Shown here: positions 12,370 through 22,240 of the stretch, piece by piece
Position numbering within the stretch: the stretch's first letter is position 1
How the letters are laid out: each line of letters begins with the position of its first letter
Source: Dermatemys mawii
Taxonomy: Eukaryota; Chordata; Testudines; Dermatemydidae
Length of the DNA: 64,000 bases
Direction of reading: 5' to 3'
NCBI GenBank assembly: GCA_007922305.1
Contig: ML677478.1
Coordinates: forward strand, 1,406,477-1,470,476
Program-made: the position numbers and the translations under genes
Notes under the pieces: generated by a model
Databases searched by the model: none
Told to the model about the DNA's origin: nothing
The model's input: only the letters and a program-made list of their open reading frames with translations

Positions 12370-12985
12370 TTACATACACACAGGAAAAACCTTGTCTATC
12401 ATCCTCCTAAAGACCTCTTTCACCTCCTTTCAGAGGGGTAGCCATGTTCATGTGCTTCAGCAAAAATAACGAGGAGTCACCTTAAAGACTAACACATTTG
12501 TTTGGACATAAGTTTTCATTGGCTAGAACCCACTTCATCAGCTTATGCCCAAATAATTTGTTAGTCTTTCAGGTGCCACACGACTCCTTGTTTTTTTCAT
12601 CTCCGTGTTCCTCAGGCTGAAGATCCAGGGTTTTAACATGTGGACCACAAGGGTATAAAACACATAGGTGACCCTGTCTTGATCCATGAAGTACTTTGAG
12701 CTGGGCCGTAAATATATAAAAGAGACTGTTCCATACAGGATGGTGATGGCCATCAGGTGGGAGGCACAGGTGGAGAAGGCTTTGTACCTGCCCTCCATGG
12801 AGTTGACGTTTAGAAGAGAAACCACAATGTACATGTAAGAGAGGAGAATGATCAGGAGAGTAGATGTTATCACCACAGTGGCACAGATTGAATGAATGAT
12901 GTCTGTGATGCAAATGCCAGAGCAGGTCAGCTTCAGGATGCGGGGGCACATCCCAGAGGAAATGATAAGGAAGTGCTATTTAACA
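12370..12985 (-). pseudogene. olfactory receptor pseudogene, 5'-truncated and interrupted
   Basis: Minus-strand remnant of a class II OR, starting inside the second extracellular loop and running to TM7. Visible parts: CPRILKLTCSG (degraded from [10 protein letters not shown]), [22 protein letters not shown] and VYVFYTLVVHMLKPWIFSLRN with changed TM7 residues (HMLKPWIF in place of PMLNPLIY). TM1-TM4 are absent. The C-terminal coding part is split by a PLE-derived insertion at 12436-12588; the last codons resume on the far side as EVKEVFRRMIDK and close with TAA at 12370-12372. It is closest in content to the minus-strand ORs at 14.4 and 24.2 kb and probably a dead paralog of them. Confidence 0.92.
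12436..12588. mobile_element. PLE-tail fold-back element inserted in an OR pseudogene
   Basis: The insert starts 'tcagaggggtagccatgttc', continues as antisense tail ('accttaaagactaacacatt', 'ggctagaacccacttcatca') and then as inverted sense tail ('gcttatgcccaaataatttg', 'caggtgccacacgactcctt'). Flanks repeat as 'tttcacctcc' before and 'tttcatctcc' after, which looks like a slightly diverged target duplication. Removing the insert joins the OR C-terminal codons logically. Confidence 0.85.
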
Positions 12986-13113
12986 AAACCTTGACTAACA
13001 TCAAGCCCAGCCCAGCCAAAGTGGACAATAATCCAGGAAGAACTGACAGCTGTTTACAAATCAGACTGTCTCTTCTACAAAGAAATTAACCACCTAAACA
13101 AATTTCAGCTCTA

Positions 13114-13188
13114 GATCATAGGATCACAGAATATCAGGGTTGGAAGGGACCTCAGGAGGTCATCTAGTCCAACCTGCTGCTCAAAGCT
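13114..13188 (-). repeat. CR1 3' tail, antisense
   Basis: The plus strand shows 'atcataggatcacagaatat' followed by 'gggacctcaggaggtcatct', the reverse complement of a CR1 3' end. It is only about 75 bp long. Confidence 0.85.
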
Positions 13189-13196
13189 GTAGACAT

Positions 13197-13620
13197 GTAT
13201 ACTAGGCCAAATTCTCAGCTGGTATAACTTGGTTGAAGTAATTTACTTCCTATTATGAGGCTTAATTTGTATGCTGTCTCTTAGAAACTTGAGTGAAACA
13301 AATCACTGTCAATCTTTTAGGCAATCAAGGAACTATCAAGTATAAATTACATATGGACGTCCATGTTACAAAAAGGGTTTTTGCCAAGTAGGTAGAAGGT
13401 GGTACAGAATGAATGGCCTGGCATTATAAAAGTGGGTTTAAAATGCTTCAGCTTGGCTCACTGGGACAAGTCCTTTTCTCTCACTAAAATCCTGGAAGGA
13501 AAATTCGGTACACACAAGAGTTCACCCAAGTAGTAAGTGGTTGGAAGGACTCAAAGGTTCAGGGCATAGAGGGATTTAAAATAAAAAATGAATGTTTTTT
13601 TCAACCACTCTCAATTTGAG
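13197..13620 (-). repeat. downstream flank of OR paralog, duplicate A
   Basis: Non-coding DNA that aligns by eye, with indels, to 23067-23515. Shared phrases are 'aaattctcagc', 'taaatta', 'gagttcacccaa' and 'ggaaggactcaaa' (or 'cgaaggactcaaa'). Both copies lie the same way downstream of minus-strand OR genes, so they are parts of one duplication unit. Confidence 0.75.
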
Positions 13621-13646
13621 GGTTGGACTCATGGGTTTTGAGCACC

Positions 13647-14270
13647 CGGGGGGGGGGGGGGGGGCAAGGCGGCCTTCACACAAACCGGTGCCTGATTGGG
13701 AGCTGAATAGCTGTGATGGTCTGCCTACTGCCTGGGGCGCCCTTCTGGTGGTTGTTGGACGCCGAGCTCTTTGGAAAACCCAGGGCTGCTGACAGAGTTG
13801 CCGGGCCCCCGGGGAACGTGTGTGTGTGGGGTGAGTATCCAGGCCCCCAGAAGGGTCAAGGCCTCGGGAAGAAGGGGTGAGGGTTGGGGGTGGGGACTAG
13901 CCTCCCCCAGCTGCCCTTGAACACTGCCTGGTCTGCGCCGGCTGGGGGGTCTGGTGGTGATTACTGCTGTCCCTTTTGCACCCATTGGCAGCTCCAGGTC
14001 CCCCCACTCTGCTGCTGGCCCGGTCAGTGACTAAATCACTGTGATTTAAAAGCGTCAGGGAGCCCTGGGTAACCCGGGGCCTCTCCCTGCTGCTGACACA
14101 CCGCGTCGCTACCATCATTTAAAAGCGGCAGGGAGCTCCCTGCTGTTACTACCATGGCAGCAGCAGTGGCCTTAGGCCCTTTTAAGTTATCCAGGCCCCT
14201 TGACGATTGCCTCCCTTGCCACACACCCCCATCAGCATCCTTGGGAAAAACCTACCTTCCTTTGTTCCTC
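13647..14270. repeat. GC-rich insertion with a poly-G run
   Basis: It begins with 17 consecutive G at 13648-13664. The rest is GC-rich, contrasting with the AT-rich OR flanks, with two related segments around 'tttaaaagcgtcagggagc' (14045) and 'tttaaaagcggcagggagct' (14118). The paralogous flank at 23.5-24.1 kb lacks it, so it probably arrived after the duplication. The open frames inside have no recognisable domain. Confidence 0.6.
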
Positions 14271-14359
14271 TTCGTGGAAGGTGCACACATGGGGTTATTT
14301 GCAGAAATCAAGCTAACAATACAGAGAATCACTCCTTGCCTTTTCTTCCCGCTATTGAA

Positions 14360-15319
14360 TTAAAGCCAGACCCAGTATTTACATTTACAGAGAAAAAAAC
14401 CTTCCTCTCTTATCCTCCTAAAGGCCTCTTCGTCCTCTTTATTCCTCAGGCTGTAGATAAGGGGGTTCAGCAGGGGGATCACTAGGGTATAAAACGCAGA
14501 GATGATTTTATCCTGATCCTTGGAAGACTTTGAACTGGGCTGTAAATATATGAAAGAGCCCGTTCCGTAGAAGATGATGATGGCCATCAGGTGGGAGGTG
14601 CAGGTGGAGAAGGCTTTGCGTTGGGCCTTAGCAGAGCTGATCCTTAGGATAGTGACAACGATGTACATATAGGAGACAAGGGTAATCAGGAGGGTAGCTG
14701 TCACCAGCATTGTCACACAGGTGAAATGAACAATGTCTGTGAGGCGGGTGTCAGAGCAGGACAGCTTCACAACGGGGGGCACGTCGCAGAAGAAACGATC
14801 GATATGGGCATCACAGAAGGACAAATGGAAGATAAATGCAGTTTGAACCGTTGAATTCAGACAGCTTATGAAGTACGATCCCATCACCAGCAGCACGCAG
14901 AACCTTTTGGACATGACGACAGTGTAGAGCAATGGGCTGTAGAAGGCCGTGAAGCGGTCGTACGCCATCACACTCAACAGGCGGCATTCGCAAGAGATGG
15001 CGATGCTGAAGAAGAAAACCTGCACAGTGCAGCCGTTGAATGAAATAACCTTGCTCCTTGCCACACAGGTCATCAGTGTGCTGGGAATTATGATGGTGGA
15101 GTAGCCAACATCTAAGAGGGCCAGGCTGCTGATGAAAAAATACATGGGGGTGTGAAGTCGGGAGTCAATCCTGATTAAGGTGACCAAGGTGAGGTTCCCC
15201 ATTAGGATCAACAAGTAGATCAATAGAAACACTACAAAGAGGGTGACCTGCAGCTTCAGGTTGTCTGTGAATCCCAACAAAATGAACTCAGTCACCAGAG
15301 TGCAATTTCTCTCTCCCAT
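14360..15319 (-). CDS. olfactory receptor, class II, open but divergent (319 aa)
   Basis: A full-length seven-transmembrane OR: N5-C-T glycosylation site, GN at 41-42, [10 protein letters not shown] at 55-64, C97, MAYDRF at 118-123, KAFSTCTSH near 235-243, and [12 protein letters not shown] in TM7. Several features depart from its neighbours. The segment after MAYDRF is TAFYSPL rather than xAICNPL, the second extracellular loop is one residue shorter (SFCDAHIDRFFCD), the residues after SLRNKE are DEEAF instead of VKxAF, and the C-tail is extended to end in KCKYWVWL. The frame is open throughout. Upstream, a reverse-strand pyrimidine tract ending CAG (plus strand 15368-15370) is shared with the paralog at 24.2 kb. 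It could be a working receptor with an altered G-protein contact or a young non-functional allele. Confidence 0.93.
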   Translation of the reverse strand: MGERNCTLVTEFILLGFTDNLKLQVTLFVVFLLIYLLILMGNLTLVTLIRIDSRLHTPMYFFISSLALLDVGYSTIIIPSTLMTCVARSKVISFNGCTVQVFFFSIAISCECRLLSVMAYDRFTAFYSPLLYTVVMSKRFCVLLVMGSYFISCLNSTVQTAFIFHLSFCDAHIDRFFCDVPPVVKLSCSDTRLTDIVHFTCVTMLVTATLLITLVSYMYIVVTILRISSAKAQRKAFSTCTSHLMAIIIFYGTGSFIYLQPSSKSSKDQDKIISAFYTLVIPLLNPLIYSLRNKEDEEAFRRIREEGFFLCKCKYWVWL

Positions 15320-15480
15320 TTATCCCAGATGCACTGTTCCCAGCAGATGAGAAAAGTGAGGTGTACACTGAAAGAGGAGATAAATAAGGTTTGAGTGCAA
15401 ACACCTTGGTGTAATATTCTGTCACCTTCAATAAAGCATAAACTTTAGTCAATGGATCGGTCTCACGATATTATAACCAT
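15320..15480 (-). repeat. upstream flank of OR paralog, duplicate A
   Basis: Aligns to 25166-25320. Shared plus-strand phrases include 'tttatcccagatg', 'ctgaaagaggaga' and 'aaagcataaactct' or its near match. It includes the predicted 3' splice site for the OR at 14360-15319. Homology fades past about 15455. Confidence 0.8.
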
Positions 15481-15654
15481 CAAATATACCATATGCTTCT
15501 CTGGGTCGCTGTAGTGACTAGCCCGTATCAAGATTTAAGAGTCTGCTACTGGCTTCAGTCTATGCAGCTGGGTCTTTTAGTTCTGGCCATAGAAGCTCAT
15601 ACACTTAAAGTCAGAGCCGTCATTCAGTCACCATTGCCAACAATAAGTAACAGC

Positions 15655-15813
15655 CAACATTGATTTGTCAAGAAGAAATTATGCCAACCCAACCTAATGT
15701 CCTTCTTTGAGGGTGTAACCAGTCTAGAAGACAAGGTAAAGAAGTAGATATGATATAGATTTTAGTAAGGCTTTTGACACAGTTGCACGTAACAGTTTCA
15801 TAAGCAAACTAGT
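15655..15813 (+). repeat. CR1 LINE internal scrap
   Basis: The segment includes 'ttttagtaaggcttttgaca', encoding the CR1 FSKAFDT reverse-transcriptase motif, then 'cataagcaaacta'. It lacks both ends and has stops. Confidence 0.75.
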
Positions 15814-16374
15814 AGGGCTGTCAAACAATGAAAAAATTGTAAAATTAAAAAAATAATTGCAATTAACTGCAGATTTAACAATAATAGAACACCATTTGAG
15901 TATTTTTGGGTCTTTTCAACAATATATTGATTTCAGTTATAACAGAACACAAATTTTATAGTGTTCACTTTATTTAATTATTTTATTACAAATATTTGCA
16001 CTGTAAAAAAGATCAAAGAAATAGTATTTTTCAATTCACCTCACACAAGTACCATAGTGCAATTTCTTAATTGTGAAAGCGCAATTTACAAAAGTAAAAT
16101 TATTTTACATAACTGCACTCAGAAACAGAACGGTGTAAAACTTCAGCGCCTACAAGTCCACACAGTCCTACTAATTGTTCAGCCAATTGCTAAGACAAAC
16201 AAGTTTGTTTATATTTAGAGATGATAATGCTGCCCACTTCTTATTTACAATGTCACCTGAAAGTGAGAACAGGTGGTTGCATGGCACTGTTGTAGCCAGT
16301 GTTGAAAGGTATTTACATCCAGATATGCTGAACATTCGTATGTTCCTTCATGCTTCGCCCACCATTCCAGGTTA
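15814..16374 (+). mobile_element. hAT-type non-autonomous DNA transposon fragment
   Basis: It starts 'agggctgtcaaa' and continues AT-rich with 'ttacaaatatttgcactgta' and 'tgtcacctgaaagtgagaac', phrases of a high-copy element I recognise from turtle genomes. No transposase frame is visible. The right end is not clear, so superfamily assignment rests on the left end only. Confidence 0.6.
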
Positions 16375-16455
16375 GGTTAGTTATGAGGGGAAAACTTTCT
16401 AACTGAGGATAGGTAAGTATTGGAATAAGCTTCCAAGACAGGTTATAGAAAACCC
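16375..16455 (+). repeat. CR1-like C-terminal scrap
   Basis: The phrases 'aaaactttctaactgagg' and 'attggaataagcttccaaga' resemble the part of CR1 ORF2 that encodes the end of the protein. It is short and diverged. Confidence 0.45.
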
Positions 16456-17354
16456 AGAATCTGACACCATAACCCACATCAATTAGCTCTACCATTAACC
16501 AATGGGAATCTTTGCATAACAAGCTTCTACTCAGTGTGAGAACGGATACAACACATGGGCACTCATATATTTTCTACTACAGAGCCCATTCTCAGCTCTC
16601 CATCCCAGGGGAAGTTCCTTAGTCTGCTTTCATTGATGCATCCTCAGCTCCCAGCTACAATCCCACAGCGATGTAGTGCACCACATACCGAGCACGCCAG
16701 TTTTCAGCTCCCCACCCCGACCCGTGTGCTGGCGCTGTGCGTTGAGTGCATTTGTTCCTGGTGCCCGGCACAGACTGGGCCCATCATATCTAGAGCTGCC
16801 AGGCAGGCGTTCAGTGAGCCTATCCCAACTCAGAGGTGATTTGTCCTGGCTGGGACTCTTCCACTGGCTTCTTGGTGTCATTGGGTGGCAACTATTCCCT
16901 CCTGTTTCCTCAAGGCTCTCCATCACCATCCAGGCATCAGATCTCTGACACAACACTGCCCATCAACCTGTCCCCCACCAAGACGTCGGCAAGTGGCTCT
17001 ATGGCATTATGGGAGGGGAGGGAGATGTTCGAGGAGGGCTGGACGTCCTCTAAAGTGACCACCTGGCTCGTGCTTCCAAAGTTGCTTCGTTGTGGGCCCA
17101 AACACCGAGCAGAAAGGCACCTCGAGAGCGCTAAGGTGGACAGCACACAAAATACTGAGTCAAGGGGTGGGACACAGAGTCCTTTAGTTCTAGGGACAGC
17201 GCCTGTGCCCTTAAGTCACCAAGGGAACACACTGCTTAGTGCGTGTTGCTCACAAAGGAACTGAATTGAACAGCTGATCCCAGGACAGACCAGCGGTATA
17301 TGGTTTAGAGCAGTCAGAGCCCTCGTTTTGTTCCCTGCCTCTGTAGTTCTCAAC
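16456..17354. other. gene-free stretch
   Basis: No gene is supportable. An open frame at 16836-17264 (142 residues, plus) overlaps others in all phases and has no recognisable motif. Confidence 0.5.
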
Positions 17355-17695
17355 CAGGGGTCCGGGTCCCCCTGGGGGTCCGTGAGTAGGATTTAGGGTT
17401 TCCTCCAGGCACGACTAGCATTAGACTCGCGAGGGCCCAGGGCAGAGATCCAAAGTGCCACCATACAGGACTGCAGCCCATGGCCCCAAGGCCCACTACC
17501 CGAGGCTGACGCCGCAGCCTGAGCAGCGTAGCTTTATAGGGTCCTGTTATATAGGGCCCCAGGGAATTTTATCCCTTAATGCCGGCCCTGGCTTTTATAA
17601 GCAGAAACACATTTGTTGTGCCACAGCTGGGCCCTGGAGTTTTTATAGCATGTTGGGGGTGGGAGGACTCGGAAAGAAAAGGCGGAGAACCCCTG
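17355..17695. mobile_element. candidate hAT-type MITE
   Basis: The left end is 'caggggtccgggtccccctg' and the right end 'cggagaacccctg'. The outer CAGGGG/CCCCTG pair and the neighbouring 'gttctcaacc' wording fit a common amniote hAT MITE. I see no clear 8-bp target duplication, so the borders are tentative. Confidence 0.45.
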
Positions 17696-18565
17696 CCCTG
17701 GCTTCTCAGGAATCTTTTAACCACATTACCCCAAAATAGCCCCAACAGCTCTACTCCAAACTGCCTTGCAGCCTCTCTCTTTTGAAATCAATGTGTCAAT
17801 TTTAGCCCTCTTTGAAAATTATGAGCAGCTCATTTTAAGGAGGGCTGCCTGGCTGGATCCTCCGAACAAAATGATCCCGAATTTATCGCTCAGATCCCAG
17901 CCCTGGCTCAGTTATAACACGCCACTTTCAAAGCCAACTCCCTGATGTCGTGTCCTGTGGAAGTGGGGAGGCGCATGAGGGCTCCACGCCTGTGTCCTGC
18001 TTGCATGTGCGTGTTTGTGTGTGTGTGTGTGTGTGGGGGGTGTTGGCATGCATGAGGGCTCTGTGCCCGTGTCCTTGGGGGGTGGGGTGACTGCAGAGAA
18101 TGTGGCTGAGCCCAGATCACCCCTGACCCAGTGGGGAAGTGGGGGGGGTGGGCACAAGGTGGAAGTTTCACCTAGGGCCCAAAATATCCTTGCACCGGCC
18201 CTGGAGGTAACGAACGTCAACACAAAGGCCAAGGAAGCGACCAAGGCCAGGACTGAAGCTCACAGTTCAAGAGTGATGCTAATATTCGATGAGCACAGAC
18301 TGTCACCTTGAGGTCTGCCCACAATGCACCCCAAGCCCAGGTTCGGAGTCAGCTTTGCGCCCCGTCCACACACAAAGTAGCCTGACTTGGGCTAGCAAGC
18401 ACTCAGAACCATTTTGCAGAATGGACCCAGCTCAAGCCATGGACCTGATACAGAAAGTCTGAGCGGTGCAATATGGGAGTACGGTTGAGAACCCCAAATC
18501 CAGCAATTGCAGGTTTACAAGGCAGCATGGAAACTGAAGCACAGGCTTAGAAACACATAAGAACA
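17696..18565. other. gene-free stretch with a (TG)n run
   Basis: A (GT)n microsatellite lies at 18011-18036, followed by G-rich DNA. No gene is recognised. Confidence 0.6.
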
Positions 18566-19497
18566 TAACAGTCACAGCAACCACTATTCCCAGGAAAAAA
18601 TGAGGAACACTTGTGGCATCTTATTCCCAGGAAGTCTCCTATCCAAGTATTAACCAACCCTGACCAGCTTCTGAGATCAGACAAGATCAGGCATCTTCAG
18701 AGTGGCATGGCCAGAGGCAAGTGGTATGGCCGTACACTGGGTTAGACCAATTGTCCATCTAACCCAGAATCCTGTCTTCTGATAGGGATCAGTGGCAGGT
18801 GCTTCAGAGGAAATGAACAGCACAAGGCAATTATTCAGTGACCCACCTCATTGTTCACTCCCAGCGTCTGGCAGTCAGAGGCTTAAGGATACCCAGCGCG
18901 TGGGATTGCACCCCTGATCATCCTGACTAATAGCCATTGATGGACCTATCCTCCATGACCTTATCTAGTTTTTTTTTTAAATCCAGTTATAGCTTTGGCC
19001 TTCACATCTCATGGCAATGAGTTCCACAGGTTGACTGTGTATTTTGTGAAGAAATACTACTTTTTTTTTCTTGATTTAAGTCTGCTTCCTATTAAATTCT
19101 TTGGGTGACCCCCGGTATTTGTATTATGTGAAGGGGTAAATAATACTCATTCACTTTCTCAGCACCATTTATGATTTTATAAACTCCATCATATCCCCCA
19201 TAAGCTGAAAAGTTCCAGACTTTTTAATCTCTGCTCACATGGAAGTTGTTCCTCACCATTGGAACAACTTTGTTGTCCTTTATTGCCCTTCTTGATAACT
19301 TTTCCAATTCTATTTTTTTTTTTTAGAGGTGGCAACCGGAACTGCATGCATTATCAAAGTATGGATGTACCATATGCTTATATAGTGGTATTAATATATC
19401 TTCTGTCTTATTATCTATCCCTTTCCTAATGGTTCCTAACATTCTGCTAGCTGGATTGCTATTGCACATTGAACATATGTTTTCAGTGAACTATGAT
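18546..19497 (-). mobile_element. CR1 LINE, antisense, 3' half (outer element)
   Basis: Minus-strand CR1 3' region. The tail on the plus strand is 'acataagaacata' (18555-18568), interrupted by the 5S pseudogene, then 'cactgggttagacc' and 'cagaatcctgtcttctgata'. The body continues to about 19497, where an opposite CR1 is inserted, and resumes at 19979. Only non-functional remnants of the ORF2 C-terminus are present. Confidence 0.85.
18571..18736 (-). pseudogene. 5S rRNA pseudogene inside a CR1 3' tail, interrupted by a PLE scrap
   Basis: The minus strand matches 5S rRNA nearly end to end: 'ggccatgccactctgaag', 'gatcttgtctgatctcagaa', a 6-nt deletion after 'cagggt', 'tacttggataggagac', 'cctgggaata' and a 3' end 'ggttgctgtgac'. 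The internal promoter region (A-box to C-box span) is present but mutated. The 5' end is partly duplicated: 'tacggccataccac' precedes a second 'ggccatgccac'. The gene is split near its 3' end by 27 bp (18595-18621) that match the antisense PLE tail, flanked by a 10-bp direct repeat 'tattcccagg' (18585-18594 and 18622-18631). CR1 sequence lies on both sides. Not a working rRNA gene. Confidence 0.87.
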
Positions 19498-19978
19498 GAC
19501 TGTGATTAAGTTTGATAAGTTTATGGAGAGGGTGGTATGATGGGATAGCATAATTTTGGCAATTAATTCCTCTTTTACTATTAGCGGTAAATATGCCCAA
19601 TGGCCTGTGATGGGATGTTGGATGGGGTGGGATCTGAGTTACTACAGAGAATTCTTTCTTGGGTGTCTGGCTGGTGAGTCTTGCCCACATGCTCAGGGTT
19701 CAACTGATTGCCATATTTGGGGTCGGGAAGGGCAGATTAGCAGAGACCCTGGGGGATTTTTTCGCCTTCCTCTACAGCATGGGGCACGGGTCACTTGCTG
19801 GAGGATTCTCTGCACCTCAAAGTCTTTAAACCGTGATTTGAGGACTTCAGTAGCTCAGACATAGGTGAGAGGTTTATTACAGGAGTGGGTGGGTGAGATT
19901 CTGTGGCCTGCGTTGTGCAGGAGGTCAGACTAGATGATCATAATGGTCCCTTCTGACCTTAAAGTTTATGAGTCTATG
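19498..19978 (+). mobile_element. CR1 LINE 3' end, sense, nested in the antisense CR1
   Basis: A different CR1 3'-UTR type: 'atgcccaatggcctgtgatg', 'gtgggatctgagttactaca', 'gtcagactagatgatcataa' and the tail 'ttatgagtctatgac'. It interrupts the antisense CR1 in a place where the outer element's sequence continues on the other side; 'atgact' occurs at both junctions. It is therefore younger than the outer copy. Confidence 0.87.
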
Positions 19979-20435
19979 ACTAAAATCTCTTTCTTGAGTC
20001 AGAACAGTTAATTTAGACCCCATTGTTTTTGTATGTAGAGTTGGTTTTATGTTTTCCAATGTTCATTACTTTGCATTTATCACCATTGAATTTCACCCGC
20101 CATTTTGTTGCTCAGTCACCCAGTTTTTGACATTCCCTTGTAACTTTACAGTCAGCTTTGGACCTATCATGAGGAATTTTGTATCATCTGTAAACTTTTC
20201 CACTTCCGTTTTTACCATTTTTTCCACATCATTTAAGATGATGAGGAACAGCATTTGGTCCAGTGCAGATCCTTGGGGGATCCTGCTATTTACTTCTTTC
20301 CAGTCTGAAAACTGCACATTTCTTCCTGCCCTTTGTTTCCCATCTTTTAACCAGTGTTCAGAAGCCCAGGTCTCACCGACCCAATCCAGTGTAGAGACAT
20401 ATCCCCAATTATTCCAAGCCCAGGCTGCCTGCAAA
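19979..20435 (-). mobile_element. CR1 LINE, antisense, reverse-transcriptase part (outer element)
   Basis: Continuation of the outer CR1. On the minus strand a 113-residue frame (20093-20434) shows FSDWKEVNSRIPQGSALDQM, then FLIILNDVEK and EVEKFTDDTK, the CR1 finger-palm region around the F-x-D-D box (here FTDD). No full enzyme is encoded. Confidence 0.88.
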
Positions 20436-21662
20436 CCCTCTGGCTTGCAAGAGAGCCCTGGCTCTGCTACACATGTAAGTTCATCCAGAATACATTTTGA
20501 AATATTATTTCCCCCAAAGAGGCAGCGGGTGCCAGATCAATCCCACAGGATGAGATCAGCTTGGGGAGGGTCAGTCTCATTGCATGAGCCTCACATATAC
20601 AGTGGGGAAAAAGCAAGAACCCATCACGTTTGGTATCATATGACTTTTTAATGGGGCTGTACCTTGAGAATTCCAAGCACAAATGACTATCCATTTGGAC
20701 CTTACCCTTGGCTTCCAGGAGGCATTGTCATTTTCAAGACACCCGAAGGAAGCACACTGATTGGAAAACACTTACCAAAACCAGCTGCTAAACAATAGCC
20801 AAGTCCCATCATTAAGTATACCAGAGCTAGCACTCGCCTATCATAAGCCAGGCTCTCAACTAGAAAAAATGAGCATTGATTTCAGAGAAGTTGCAGCCAT
20901 TGAGAATGTGGCCTTTTTACGTCTCCCTCCACTGCATTTTCTTCATGCATTGTTCTTACCTAAGCAATCATTCTTGTTTCCCAGATTACCGGAGGCATCA
21001 GGATGACTTTCCTCATCATTGCGTTACTGTGCAAAATTAAAACAATAGATGGACTGTTCAGAGAGTCCGGATTCGCATTGCAGAGAGTCCCTTCTCCGGG
21101 TGAATTGGCTCCAAATCAGAACTATTTCCACTTCCTAAAAAATTTTTAAAAAATCGAGAGAATATTTACTCCACCTCCATCAGAACCAGAGTGATGAAAC
21201 CCACCTGCAGCAGGCAGAGGTCTGTCATGGTTGACCCCCTAAAAAGAATTGTATTTGGAGACCGCTGGGTTTGTTTATATATTAGTTTAAGTAGCATTTT
21301 CAGATGTAATCCCTGGGGGCCCCACAGAGTTCTGCACATCAGGCTAAACACAGATGGGCTCATTAAAATGTCTTTCAAGTCCTCTGGGGATAACTGCACA
21401 TGGATGTGTTGTCATCAAAACTTGGGCTTATTTCCTGGGATTTTCCTTCATCCCCTGTTCTTAGTGGCAAAGAAAATTGGCTCATTTTCCTCAGCCAGGA
21501 AGCTGAAGGATCCCTCACCAGCAAAGCCTCATTGTAGATGCAAAAAGCGACATCCTGAAAAACAGCGTCATTGATCACAGTTGGCTCCTTTTACTTTCCT
21601 GAGAGCTACTATGACACTGACGTTGTTTGGAGCCCTGGCAATACAGGTGCCCAAGATCGAAC
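20436..21662. other. gene-free stretch
   Basis: I see no gene or bounded repeat in this interval. Confidence 0.5.
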
Positions 21663-22240
21663 AAAACAAATGAGGCGTCCTTGTGGCACCTTAGAGACTA
21701 ACACGTTTATTTGGACATAAGCTTTTGTGGCCTAGAGCCCACTTTAACAGATGCATGGAGTGGAAAATACAGTCGGCAGGTAGAAATACACAGCACATGA
21801 AAAGATGGGAGTTGCATTACTGGGGGGGGGTGGTCAATCAGTTAGGGTGGATGTGGCCCATTCCCAACAGTTAACAAGAAGGGATGAATAGCAGAGGGAA
21901 AATTATTTTCTGTAGTGACCCAGCCACTCCCAGTCTCTATTTGGGCCTAATATGATGGTGTCAAGTTTGCAAATAAATTCAAGGTCTGCAGTTACTCACC
22001 AAAGTCTGTATTTGAAATTTTTTGTTGAAGAATGGCCACTTTAAAGGCAGCTCCCATCTTTTCATGTGCTGTGTATTTATACCTGCCTACTATATTTTTC
22101 ACTCCATGTATCTGATGAAGTGGGTTCTAGCCCACAAAAGCTTATGCCCAAATGTGTAAGTCTCTAAGGTGACAAGGACTCCTCATTGTTTTTGCAGACA
22201 CAGACTAACACGGCTATCCCTCTGAAACCAAAAGCAAACA
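21663..22240. mobile_element. Penelope-like element fragment with inverted tail
   Basis: The left ~390 bp is antisense PLE: tail ('ccttgtggcaccttagagac') and then coding sequence which, on the minus strand, reads TADLEFICKLDTI and PNRDWEWLGHY (plus strand about 21910-22010), matching the C-terminus of the long PLE here (TAELQFICKFDTI, LNRDFEWLANY). The right ~190 bp is the same tail in sense ('gatgaagtgggttctagccc', 'cacggctatccctctgaaac'). The two tails form inverted arms of roughly 150 bp. Confidence 0.88.

Noticed and set aside
16836..17264. 142-residue plus-strand open frame as a host gene
   Set aside because: No recognisable domain, several competing frames in the same stretch, and no exon pattern.
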